Shown: positions 10,783 to 16,921, numbered from the stretch's first letter. The stretch is 64,000 nt of DNA from Catonia carolina (GCA_035578175.1 JAQMRL010000011.1:5715501-5779500), one strand, 5' to 3'. The notes: generated by a model from the letters alone, not told the origin. Translations and numbers: made by a program.

Positions 10783-11079
10783 ATGTGTCAAAATTTTATG
10801 ATGGATGTTGACATATCGTCTCCAGTATGGATAATAACATTCCGACCAGATGGGAAGATTAACTCGGTCAGACATTTAATGAAAATATTAACCACGTTAT
10901 TTCCGAAGGCCGTGATTTCAATAGCAAGAATGAAAAGATTCAGTGTTGTTGTTCAAATAAATTACAATGTGGTTTTTTCGGAAATTGTTAATGCATTAAG
11001 TGAGTCGACACACGAATTAGATTTTGATACTATTGATGGACAGTGTAGAAATATAAAGTGGAATTACAAGCAAGTTTGA
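10783..11079 (+). CDS. Small hypothetical protein, 98 aa, downstream of polB
   Basis: I chose ATG 10783, 22 nt after the polB stop; the longer frame depends on a TTG. The protein begins MCQNFMMDVDISS and alternates beta-like and helical stretches (PVWIITFRPDG, then RHLMKILTTLF, then FSVVVQINYNVVF). That could be a small alpha/beta fold, but I recognise no family. Tight spacing to polB suggests a shared transcript with reinitiation or an alternative 5' end, as no TATA box lies between them. The frame is also open upstream across the polB tail, where it is arginine-rich. It is identical in the mirror arm. No histone-type stem-loop follows. Confidence 0.6.
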   Translation: MCQNFMMDVDISSPVWIITFRPDGKINSVRHLMKILTTLFPKAVISIARMKRFSVVVQINYNVVFSEIVNALSESTHELDFDTIDGQCRNIKWNYKQV

Positions 11080-11266
11080 TTGTAATCTGTACGGTTTCCT
11101 GTTACTCGCTTGAGTTTGTAGAATTTATTTGTCGTACTACTTTCCTCGTCGATATGTTATAGCGATATGTAATTATCGTAATTTCCTGTCGATCACCTGA
11201 CTTCATAGAACTGACCAGTTTTCCTCATCGTTACACGTGATGAGGTGATAGTGGTGGGGGGATAGC

Positions 11267-11275
11267 TATATAAAG
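11267..11275 (+). promoter_or_regulatory. TATA box (TATATAAAG) for the following gene
   Basis: Good TATA box; the expected start lies near TTCAAC at 11297-11302, only a few bases before the first ATG (11306). Confidence 0.7.
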
Positions 11276-11388
11276 GCTTGTAAATAACTAGAAGCATTCA
11301 ACATCATGGAACCATCGTCGTCACAAGCAATCAACATCATGGAGCCAACGTCGTCGTCATTGTCGACCAATTTAACGCTGTTTCGTCA

Positions 11389-11700
11389 GTGGACTTTCCA
11401 CCAACAAAGAAAGCGTCAGAGCTAGTAGAAGGAAAAACATACCCGGTGGCCTACATGCACTTTGCCAGCACAAAATTTGGCAAGAGCGTGGTGGCGACGT
11501 TAATAGACGATGAAAACGAGGAATTTTCAATTTTCCTACCGAAGCGGATACAGAAATTGCTGAGCGGATGGGATTTGGATGAATTTGAAGCAAGACCGTA
11601 CGCCTTGACATTCACCAATATAAATGCAAAAACACCTACAGTTGTGTTAAGTGCAAGAAACGATGGAGCGCAAGAAAAAGGAGAAGAAAAAAACAACTAG
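11389..11700 (+). CDS. Small DNA-binding-like protein frame (TKFG...LPKR type), start unresolved
   Basis: The conserved part contains VEGKTYPVAYM, STKFGKSVVATL and FSIFLPKRIQKLL. I have seen this pattern in small proteins next to Polinton-type PolB genes in arthropods; an OB-fold single-strand-binding role is a plausible inference, not shown. The frame has no upstream ATG: codon 1 here is GTG, and the first in-frame ATG is 11455 (residue 23). Yet the TATA box points to ATG 11306, which opens a different frame (MEPSSSQAINIM) that ends at 11425. The two frames overlap and are offset by -1, so either a frameshift or splice joins them, initiation is internal, or the gene is broken. Both arms share the same state. 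Followed by two histone-like stem-loops. Confidence 0.65.
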   Translation: MDFPPTKKASELVEGKTYPVAYMHFASTKFGKSVVATLIDDENEEFSIFLPKRIQKLLSGWDLDEFEARPYALTFTNINAKTPTVVLSARNDGAQEKGEEKNN

Positions 11701-11742
11701 TTATTTTCAGAAATCTCTGAAGTAGGCAGCAGAAGAAGAAAT

Positions 11743-11758
11743 AGTTCTTTTCAGAACT
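11743..11758 (+). terminator. Histone-like 3' stem-loop SL1
   Basis: AGTTCT-TTTC-AGAACT: 6-bp stem, TTTC loop, 42 nt after the upstream stop, on the sense strand. Compare the histone consensus GGYYCU-UUUC-AGRRCC; only the basal pair differs (A-U for G-C). Confidence 0.75.
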
Positions 11759-11790
11759 CTACACGCACATACACATACATTATCATAAAT

Positions 11791-11805
11791 AGTTCTTTTA
11801 AGAAC

Positions 11806-11806
<1 letters not shown>
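11791..11806 (+). terminator. Histone-like 3' stem-loop SL2
   Basis: AGTTCT-TTTA-AGAACT, second stem-loop after the same gene, with the loop ending in A. The 3' flank is AACACAC. Confidence 0.65.
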
Positions 11807-11807
<1 letters not shown>

Positions 11808-11850
<43 letters not shown>

Positions 11851-11979
11851 CCGTAACCCCGCCTATCTCTAAAAGATATCTTTATTCGCATCCGTGTACG
11901 CGTGCGTATGCGTATGTGAATATTTATATTCTTGGGGGTAGCATGTCCGAAGCCATGGAAAAAAGAGGCGACGGCGCTG

Positions 11980-12030
<51 letters not shown>
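11808..12030 (+). repeat. Two (CA)n tracts with spacer
   Basis: CA runs at about 11808-11846 and 11985-12030. The spacer holds AAAGAGGCGACGGC (near 11963), a motif repeated downstream of SL3 (near 13059). Cysteine-valine frames through here are artefacts of the tracts. Confidence 0.9.
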
Positions 12031-12032
<2 letters not shown>

Positions 12033-12121
12033 ACGATTAAAATAAAGAAACTTTTTCTCTATCCTTTCCCTCCACCACTGCTCGCAATTGTCCGCTCTAC
12101 ACGTACAATGTAAAATAAGGT

Positions 12122-12160
12122 AGCCCTGAAAAGGGCTGTTTAAGTCGATCCCCGTCGGGA
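12122..12160 (-). terminator. Two-hairpin 3' module after the BIR-like gene (SLa)
   Basis: Minus-strand order: TCCC-GACG-GGGA hairpin (12149-12160), ATCGACTTAAAC linker, AGCCCT-TTTC-AGGGCT stem-loop (12122-12137), then ACCTTATTTT. It lies 59 nt after the stop of the 12197-12508 gene. The module recurs at 13173, 13425 and 13566. Confidence 0.75.
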
Positions 12161-12196
12161 GAGAAAAGGAGAATAAGAAAGAGGGTGCTGAAAAGG

Positions 12197-12508
12197 CTAC
12201 GTTAAATTTTTAATTAGCGGAGTGGCGGGACCCTTGCATGTTTTATCATGTTTTCTGACAACCTTTAATCTGCTCTTATTATGTAGGTTCTTCACCTTTG
12301 TACCGCAAAATATGCAAGCTATCTTGTCGGCTTGGCCACTGTAGTAGAACCCACTCCGAGCCAAATCTGTCACCCAAAGCACAGAAGAGTGGGGCCACAG
12401 ACAATATCTGTAGCTCACTCTCCCCGACCCTTTTACTATCATGTAAAATGATTCTAGACGGGTATTGAAGTCCATTTCTATGAACGGGTAAAAACCGAAT
12501 GAGCACAT
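12197..12508 (-). CDS. BIR-like zinc protein, 103 aa
   Basis: Contains the core of a baculovirus IAP repeat: RLESF near residues 17-21, then DLARSGFYYSGQADKIACIFCG, then H and C in KHDKTCKG. The zinc pattern is C-x2-C-x18-H-x3-C rather than the usual C-x2-C-x16-H-x6-C, so the fold is probably kept but the last ligand is shifted. No RING domain follows, so this is a BIR-only protein like small viral ones. IAP-type proteins bind caspases or chromosomal passenger partners; an anti-apoptotic role is inference. ATG 12508 is used; ATG at residue 12 is an alternative. It shares a short intergenic region with the divergent 12641 gene and ends before a histone-like stem-loop. Confidence 0.72.
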   Translation of the reverse strand: MCSFGFYPFIEMDFNTRLESFYMIVKGSGRVSYRYCLWPHSSVLWVTDLARSGFYYSGQADKIACIFCGTKVKNLHNKSRLKVVRKHDKTCKGPATPLIKNLT

Positions 12509-12640
12509 CCGGTAATTCGCTCATTCGCAATGTGCACAGAGCAATAAGCGATTTCCTTTAACCCCCACTCTCTTCTACCACTCTCTTGCTAATGTTTTAT
12601 ATGAATAATAAAATCAGTCGTTCATTGGACGCTTAGAAAA
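12509..12640. promoter_or_regulatory. Divergent promoter region
   Basis: 132 bp separate the BIR-like gene (minus) from the 127-residue gene (plus). A weak TTTATATG at 12597-12604 with TCATT near 12622 could serve the plus gene. No TATA box is seen for the minus gene. Confidence 0.4.
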
Positions 12641-13024
12641 ATGAATCTTGTTAACCACGTTGAGGAGTTTCTTTATGCCATGAACGACATGGGTTCAATT
12701 GTCGAGCGTATATTTCGAGTTATTCGCTGCGGTGAAGAACGGGTTACAGCCCTTCGTGATATGCAGACCACTCATCTAAGAATGACAAAACATTTTATGC
12801 GAGCAATCCAACAACAACAACAACAACAAAATGCAGAACCAAACACATCATTCGACAACCAACAGATGCGGACGCAAATGGAGGCGTTGTACGATGCAAT
12901 CAGCCGGCTGGCTGACCAGGAGGAATACGGGGATGATGTCGATTGGTTGAATGGGGCAATAGACGTGCATGTCGCCTATGAAGACCTCGTCTCTATACCC
13001 CGAAACACTGGTCATGAAGTATAA
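12641..13024 (+). CDS. Hypothetical protein, 127 aa, coiled-coil-like
   Basis: Starts at ATG 12641 (MNLVNHVEEFLYAMNDMG). The first half is heptad-like (FLYAMNDM, VERIFRVI, LRDMQTTHLRMTKHFM), followed by a run of glutamines encoded by CAA repeats at about residues 57-63. A second helical stretch (MRTQMEALYDAISRLADQEE) leads to an acidic segment (YGDDVDWL). This suggests an oligomerising helical protein; I recognise no family. It is followed only 8 nt after the stop by a histone-like stem-loop, so this is a real transcription unit. The frame is intact and identical in the mirror arm. Confidence 0.65.
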   Translation: MNLVNHVEEFLYAMNDMGSIVERIFRVIRCGEERVTALRDMQTTHLRMTKHFMRAIQQQQQQQNAEPNTSFDNQQMRTQMEALYDAISRLADQEEYGDDVDWLNGAIDVHVAYEDLVSIPRNTGHEV

Positions 13025-13032
13025 ATAAAATC

Positions 13033-13048
13033 AGTTCTTTTCAGAACT
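13033..13048 (+). terminator. Histone-like 3' stem-loop SL3
   Basis: AGTTCT-TTTC-AGAACT followed by ACACATATG and then a purine-rich GTAAAAGCGGCGACGGC about 10 nt on, where a histone downstream element would sit. Confidence 0.75.
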
Positions 13049-13172
13049 ACACATATGTAAAAGCGGCGACGGCAGTGTTTGCGTGCGTACACTCCTTCCT
13101 CTTACCTTTTCCAAGTTTGAAGGGACGATTCCTTCAGTAAGTTCGTTCTCAAAATAAAAGAAAAAATAAGGT

Positions 13173-13213
13173 AGTCCTGAAAAGGACTTTTTTAATGTCG
13201 ATCCCCATCGGGA
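13173..13213 (-). terminator. Two-hairpin 3' module after the 48-aa ORF (SLb)
   Basis: Minus strand: TCCC-GATG-GGGA hairpin (13202-13213), linker, AGTCCT-TTTC-AGGACT (13173-13188), ACCTTATTTT. The UC/GA pairing here is a compensatory variant of the CC/GG pairs in the other copies. Confidence 0.75.
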
Positions 13214-13235
13214 GCGTGGGAAAGTGTGGAATGAA

Positions 13236-13382
13236 CTATTTTGTTTTGTTAAATTTATTCACTATTTTTTTCCACAGATGTGAAACATCAGATGTTCCTA
13301 GTTTTGTACTTTTACAGACCCTTTCCTTTTGCGAAACTGCATACAAAATGGCCTCGTTTTCACCTGTGAAAACCCTAACCAT
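13236..13382 (-). CDS. Small ORF, 48 aa, SANT/Myb-like candidate
   Basis: ATG at 13382, stop at 13236. The peptide starts MVRVFTGENEAILYAV and ends SHLWKKIVNKFNKTK. The spacing of aromatic residues (FT..E..ILYAV...W..IV.KFN) recalls the SANT/Myb-like trihelix domain found in many transposons, though it is shorter than usual. It is followed 47 nt later by a two-hairpin module, which supports it as a real gene although it is tiny. No promoter is visible. The match to SANT is by eye and moderate. Confidence 0.5.
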   Translation of the reverse strand: MVRVFTGENEAILYAVSQKERVCKSTKLGTSDVSHLWKKIVNKFNKTK

Positions 13383-13424
13383 ACAATGTTCTCCACCTAC
13401 CTACATTAAAAAAAAAAATAAGGT

Positions 13425-13460
13425 AGCCCTTAAAAAGGGCTGTTGATTGTCGATCCCCAT
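13425..13460 (-). terminator. Two-hairpin 3' module without an assigned gene (SLc)
   Basis: Minus strand: a weakened first hairpin (ACCGATGGGG), then AGCCCT-TTTTA-AGGGCT with a 5-nt loop (13425-13441), then ACCTTATTTT. The only upstream frame (from ATG 13563) runs straight through it and differs between arms, so the gene it served may be lost. Confidence 0.6.
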
Positions 13461-13565
13461 CGGTAGACAAAACACGAACAACAACAACAACAAGAGTCGG
13501 ACCAGCAATTGAGTCCAGGGCTGGTCGATCTCTGACCACAAGCAGTTTTTCTTGGAAATCCATAG

Positions 13566-13605
13566 AGCCCTGAAAAGGGCTGTTTAAAGTCGATCCCCAT
13601 CGGGA
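13566..13605 (-). terminator. Two-hairpin 3' module after the 113-aa gene (SLd)
   Basis: Minus strand: TCCC-GATG-GGGA (13594-13605), ATCGACTTTAAAC linker, AGCCCT-TTTC-AGGGCT (13566-13581), then CTATGGATTTCCAAGAAAAAC with purines about 10 nt downstream. Confidence 0.75.
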
Positions 13606-13647
13606 GAGTGAGGGAAGGGGGCTATCTTTAATTTTCCCGTAGCTGTT

Positions 13648-13989
13648 CTATGTATGCATAGATTCCGCACGGGCTTTCCGTACCTGGTCCTCGTATGCAT
13701 AGAGTTCGTCTGGAGTTAGGAACACCTTGCTTAATGTGATGTCCGTTCCATCGTTGTAGCAGTCAATCATATCTTTTAAAATATGACGGACGCTTACGTA
13801 TCCGCTGCCAGTCCATTTCTCGTACACCTTGCAATACCAGAACCGTACGTTCTCCGTTCCAAACATCATCGACCACCGAAATATATGGCGCAACAAATTT
13901 AGATCGGAAGGACCGTTTGCCAGTAGCGTGTTAAGTGTCACGCGCCACGACTCTTTCCGCAGGGTGTTGCACTGGTGTACACGTTGCAT
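13648..13989 (-). CDS. Hypothetical protein, 113 aa
   Basis: I place the start at ATG 13989, because the longer 140-codon frame begins at TTG and its next ATG precedes the TATA box (14039-14046). The protein starts MQRVHQCNTLRKESW, is rich in W, Y and F (FRWSMMFG, VRFWYCKVYEKW), and ends in a charged helix (DELYAYEDQVRKARAES). No family is recognised. It is the gene closest to the palindrome centre, transcribed away from it, so in the dimer the two copies are divergent around the centre. Its mRNA would end in the SLd module. Confidence 0.65.
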   Translation of the reverse strand: MQRVHQCNTLRKESWRVTLNTLLANGPSDLNLLRHIFRWSMMFGTENVRFWYCKVYEKWTGSGYVSVRHILKDMIDCYNDGTDITLSKVFLTPDELYAYEDQVRKARAESMHT

Positions 13990-14038
13990 GCTGCTGGGTG
14001 TGAGTGAGTGAACCGTGATCGCGTACACTGCAGCCTCT

Positions 14039-14046
14039 CTTATATA
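14039..14046 (-). promoter_or_regulatory. TATA box for the 113-aa gene
   Basis: TATATAAG on the minus strand, with a TTCACTC initiator-like sequence about 35 nt downstream and the ATG about 20 nt after that. Confidence 0.75.
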
Positions 14047-14105
14047 GGACATCCCCACCACCACCACCAACCGCTATCCCAGCGTCCGTCACTCACAACG
14101 CGCGC

Positions 14106-14184
14106 GGGTCCCGAGGTCAGAGGCCCGAGGCCAGAGTCCCGAGGCCAGAGTCCCGAGTCCCGAGTCCCGAGTCCCGAGGCTAGA
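14106..14184 (+). repeat. GTCCCGA-type short tandem array
   Basis: Repeats of GTCCCGAG interspersed with GGCCAGA, about 80 bp, immediately upstream of the 113-aa gene promoter. Confidence 0.85.
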
Positions 14185-14254
14185 GTGAAATTCATTTTTG
14201 TTGTGCCCCCGTTCCACATCGCCCGTTAGGCCGGGACCTACAACATTTCCGTGT

Positions 14255-14405
14255 CTAGGTACCTACAACCAGGTATCTAGGTACCTACAAACCGGTATCT
14301 AGGTACCTACAACCAGGTATCTAGGTACCTACAACCAGGTATCTAGGTTGTAGGTACCTAGATACCGGTTTGTAGGTACCTAGATACCTGGTTGTAGGTA
14401 CCTAG
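14255..14405. repeat. Palindrome centre: inverting 22-bp tandem array
   Basis: Four direct copies of CTAGGTACCTACAACCAGGT-type 22-bp units (14255-14342) are followed by about 2.7 units in the opposite orientation (14347-14405). The arms pair up to 14313 and from 14347; the spacer 14314-14346 is 33 bp. Each unit contains TAGGTACCTA, itself a perfect palindrome. Confidence 0.93.
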
Positions 14406-14475
14406 ACACGGAAATGTTGTAGGTCCCGGCCTAACGGGCGATGTGGAACGGGGGCACAACAAAAATGAATTTCAC

Positions 14476-14554
14476 TCTAGCCTCGGGACTCGGGACTCGG
14501 GACTCGGGACTCTGGCCTCGGGACTCTGGCCTCGGGCCTCTGACCTCGGGACCC
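14476..14554 (-). repeat. GTCCCGA-type short tandem array, right copy
   Basis: Mirror of 14106-14184. Confidence 0.85.
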
Positions 14555-14613
14555 GCGCGCGTTGTGAGTGACGGACGCTGGGATAGCGGTTGGTGGTGGT
14601 GGTGGGGATGTCC

Positions 14614-14621
14614 TATATAAG
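14614..14621 (+). promoter_or_regulatory. TATA box for the right-arm 113-aa gene
   Basis: TATATAAG with TTCACTC at 14648-14654 and ATG at 14671. Confidence 0.75.
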
Positions 14622-14670
14622 AGAGGCTGCAGTGTACGCGATCACGGTTCACTCACTCACACCCAGCAGC

Positions 14671-15012
14671 ATGCAACGTGTACACCAGTGCAACACCCTG
14701 CGGAAAGAGTCGTGGCGCGTGACACTTAACACGCTACTGGCAAACGGTCCTTCCGATCTAAATTTGTTGCGCCATATATTTCGGTGGTCGATGATGTTTG
14801 GAACGGAGAACGTACGGTTCTGGTATTGCAAGGTGTACGAGAAATGGACTGGCAGCGGATACGTAAGCGTCCGTCATATTTTAAAAGATATGATTGACTG
14901 CTACAACGATGGAACGGACATCACATTAAGCAAGGTGTTCCTAACTCCAGACGAACTCTATGCATACGAGGACCAGGTACGGAAAGCCCGTGCGGAATCT
15001 ATGCATACATAG
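14671..15012 (+). CDS. Hypothetical protein, 113 aa, right copy
   Basis: Identical to the product of 13648-13989. Start chosen as the first ATG after the TATA box and initiator. Together with the left copy it forms a divergent pair separated by the 22-bp array, so the palindrome centre acts as a symmetrical promoter region. Function unknown. Confidence 0.65.
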   Translation: MQRVHQCNTLRKESWRVTLNTLLANGPSDLNLLRHIFRWSMMFGTENVRFWYCKVYEKWTGSGYVSVRHILKDMIDCYNDGTDITLSKVFLTPDELYAYEDQVRKARAESMHT

Positions 15013-15054
15013 AACAGCTACGGGAAAATTAAAGATAGCCCCCTTCCCTCACTC

Positions 15055-15094
15055 TCCCGATGGGGATCGACTTTAAACAGCCCTTTTCAGGGCT
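15055..15094 (+). terminator. Two-hairpin 3' module, right copy of SLd
   Basis: TCCC-GATG-GGGA at 15055-15066 and AGCCCT-TTTC-AGGGCT at 15079-15094. Confidence 0.75.
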
Positions 15095-15199
15095 CTATGG
15101 ATTTCCAAGAAAAACTGCTTGTGGTCAGAGATCGACCAGCCCTGGACTCAATTGCTGGTCCGACTCTTGTTGTTGTTGTTGTTGTTCGTGTTTTGTCTA

Positions 15200-15238
15200 C
15201 CGATGGGGATCGACAATCAACAGCCCTTTTTAAGGGCT
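15200..15238 (+). terminator. Two-hairpin 3' module, right copy of SLc
   Basis: AGCCCT-TTTTA-AGGGCT at 15222-15238, then ACCTTATTTT. Confidence 0.6.
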
Positions 15239-15279
15239 ACCTTATTTTTTTTTTAATGTAGGTAGGTGGAGAACATTGT

Positions 15280-15426
15280 ATGGTTAGGGTTTTCACAGGT
15301 GAAAACGAGGCCATTTTGTATGCAGTTTCGCAAAAGGAAAGGGTCTGTAAAAGTACAAAACTAGGAACATCTGATGTTTCACATCTGTGGAAAAAAATAG
15401 TGAATAAATTTAACAAAACAAAATAG
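15280..15426 (+). CDS. Small ORF, 48 aa, right copy
   Basis: Same 48-residue SANT/Myb-like candidate as 13236-13382. The in-frame ATG at 15256 is immediately followed by TAG, so 15280 is the usable start. The stop (15424-15426) precedes the SLb module by 47 nt. The frame is intact in both arms although a nearby A-run changed length, which mildly supports it being functional. Confidence 0.5.
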   Translation: MVRVFTGENEAILYAVSQKERVCKSTKLGTSDVSHLWKKIVNKFNKTK

Positions 15427-15448
15427 TTCATTCCACACTTTCCCACGC

Positions 15449-15489
15449 TCCCGATGGGGATCGACATTAAAAAAGTCCTTTTCAGGACT
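15449..15489 (+). terminator. Two-hairpin 3' module, right copy of SLb
   Basis: TCCC-GATG-GGGA at 15449-15460; AGTCCT-TTTC-AGGACT at 15474-15489. Confidence 0.75.
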
Positions 15490-15613
15490 ACCTTATTTTT
15501 TCTTTTATTTTGAGAACGAACTTACTGAAGGAATCGTCCCTTCAAACTTGGAAAAGGTAAGAGGAAGGAGTGTACGCACGCAAACACTGCCGTCGCCGCT
15601 TTTACATATGTGT

Positions 15614-15629
15614 AGTTCTGAAAAGAACT
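15614..15629 (-). terminator. Histone-like stem-loop, right copy of SL3
   Basis: On the minus strand AGTTCT-TTTC-AGAACT, 8 nt after the 127-aa gene stop. Confidence 0.75.
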
Positions 15630-15637
15630 GATTTTAT

Positions 15638-16021
15638 TTATACTTCATGACCAGTGTTTCGGGGTATAGAGACGAGGTCTTCATAGGCGACATGCACGTC
15701 TATTGCCCCATTCAACCAATCGACATCATCCCCGTATTCCTCCTGGTCAGCCAGCCGGCTGATTGCATCGTACAACGCCTCCATTTGCGTCCGCATCTGT
15801 TGGTTGTCGAATGATGTGTTTGGTTCTGCATTTTGTTGTTGTTGTTGTTGTTGGATTGCTCGCATAAAATGTTTTGTCATTCTTAGATGAGTGGTCTGCA
15901 TATCACGAAGGGCTGTAACCCGTTCTTCACCGCAGCGAATAACTCGAAATATACGCTCGACAATTGAACCCATGTCGTTCATGGCATAAAGAAACTCCTC
16001 AACGTGGTTAACAAGATTCAT
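15638..16021 (-). CDS. Hypothetical protein, 127 aa, right copy
   Basis: Identical to the product of 12641-13024: N-terminal heptad-like helix, polyglutamine run, C-terminal acidic segment. Divergent from the BIR-like gene at 16154. No family recognised. Confidence 0.65.
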   Translation of the reverse strand: MNLVNHVEEFLYAMNDMGSIVERIFRVIRCGEERVTALRDMQTTHLRMTKHFMRAIQQQQQQQNAEPNTSFDNQQMRTQMEALYDAISRLADQEEYGDDVDWLNGAIDVHVAYEDLVSIPRNTGHEV

Positions 16022-16153
16022 TTTTCTAAGCGTCCAATGAACGACTGATTTTATTATTCATATAAAACATTAGCAAGAGAGTGGTAGAAGAGAGTGGGGG
16101 TTAAAGGAAATCGCTTATTGCTCTGTGCACATTGCGAATGAGCGAATTACCGG

Positions 16154-16465
16154 ATGTGCTCATTCGGTTTTTACCCGTTCATAGAAATGGACTTCAATAC
16201 CCGTCTAGAATCATTTTACATGATAGTAAAAGGGTCGGGGAGAGTGAGCTACAGATATTGTCTGTGGCCCCACTCTTCTGTGCTTTGGGTGACAGATTTG
16301 GCTCGGAGTGGGTTCTACTACAGTGGCCAAGCCGACAAGATAGCTTGCATATTTTGCGGTACAAAGGTGAAGAACCTACATAATAAGAGCAGATTAAAGG
16401 TTGTCAGAAAACATGATAAAACATGCAAGGGTCCCGCCACTCCGCTAATTAAAAATTTAACGTAG
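16154..16465 (+). CDS. BIR-like zinc protein, 103 aa, right copy
   Basis: Identical to the product of 12197-12508, with GFYYSG, CIFC and KHDKTC in the order expected of a BIR fold and no RING. The stop is followed 59 nt later by the SLa module. The alternative start is ATG 16187 (residue 12), which has a better context. Confidence 0.72.
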   Translation: MCSFGFYPFIEMDFNTRLESFYMIVKGSGRVSYRYCLWPHSSVLWVTDLARSGFYYSGQADKIACIFCGTKVKNLHNKSRLKVVRKHDKTCKGPATPLIKNLT

Positions 16466-16501
16466 CCTTTTCAGCACCCTCTTTCTTATTCTCCTTTTCT
16501 C

Positions 16502-16540
16502 TCCCGACGGGGATCGACTTAAACAGCCCTTTTCAGGGCT
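16502..16540 (+). terminator. Two-hairpin 3' module, right copy of SLa
   Basis: TCCC-GACG-GGGA at 16502-16513 and AGCCCT-TTTC-AGGGCT at 16525-16540. Confidence 0.75.
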
Positions 16541-16629
16541 ACCTTATTTTACATTGTACGTGTAGAGCGGACAATTGCGAGCAGTGGTGGAGGGAAAGGA
16601 TAGAGAAAAAGTTTCTTTATTTTAATCGT

Positions 16630-16632
<3 letters not shown>

Positions 16633-16678
<46 letters not shown>

Positions 16679-16807
16679 CAGCGCCGTCGCCTCTTTTTTC
16701 CATGGCTTCGGACATGCTACCCCCAAGAATATAAATATTCACATACGCATACGCACGCGTACACGGATGCGAATAAAGATATCTTTTAGAGATAGGCGGG
16801 GTTACGG

Positions 16808-16872
<65 letters not shown>
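16633..16872 (+). repeat. Two (TG)n tracts with spacer, right arm
   Basis: TG runs at about 16633-16673 and 16809-16872. The second is clearly longer than its left-arm partner, a main difference between arms. Confidence 0.93.
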
Positions 16873-16873
<1 letters not shown>

Positions 16874-16874
<1 letters not shown>

Positions 16875-16889
16875 GTTCTTAAAAGAACT
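16874..16889 (-). terminator. Histone-like stem-loop, right copy of SL2
   Basis: Minus strand AGTTCT-TTTA-AGAACT. Confidence 0.65.
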
Positions 16890-16921
16890 ATTTATGATAT
16901 AGTATGTGTATGTGCGTGTAG

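Larger units (their letters stand above)
4772..14313 (+). repeat. Left arm of the giant inverted repeat (9.54 kb)
   Basis: Every feature in this arm has a mirror partner in 14347-23902. Coordinates of mirrored genes sum to 28660-28680; the drift is due to microsatellite length differences and a few single-base indels. PolB differs by two residues between arms (S111F and K1187E, left to right). Confidence 0.97.

Noticed and set aside
10510..10875. 121-codon minus-strand frame opposite the polB 3' end
   Set aside because: Antisense shadow of polB and the 98-residue gene; no promoter or motif.
11808..12030. Cys-Val repeat proteins from TG tracts
   Set aside because: Dinucleotide repeats give alternating codons in every frame; not genes.
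13375..13563. 62-codon minus frame starting MDFQEK
   Set aside because: It reads through a conserved 3' module and its end differs between arms; kept only as a possible lost gene.
11743..13605. Stem-loops as bacterial Rho-independent terminators
   Set aside because: The genome is eukaryotic; stems are short, fixed at 6 bp with a UUUC loop, and not followed by consistent T runs.
13990..14070. N-terminal extension (140 codons) of the 113-residue gene
   Set aside because: It needs a TTG start, and its internal ATG lies upstream of the TATA box, so it would not be in the mRNA.
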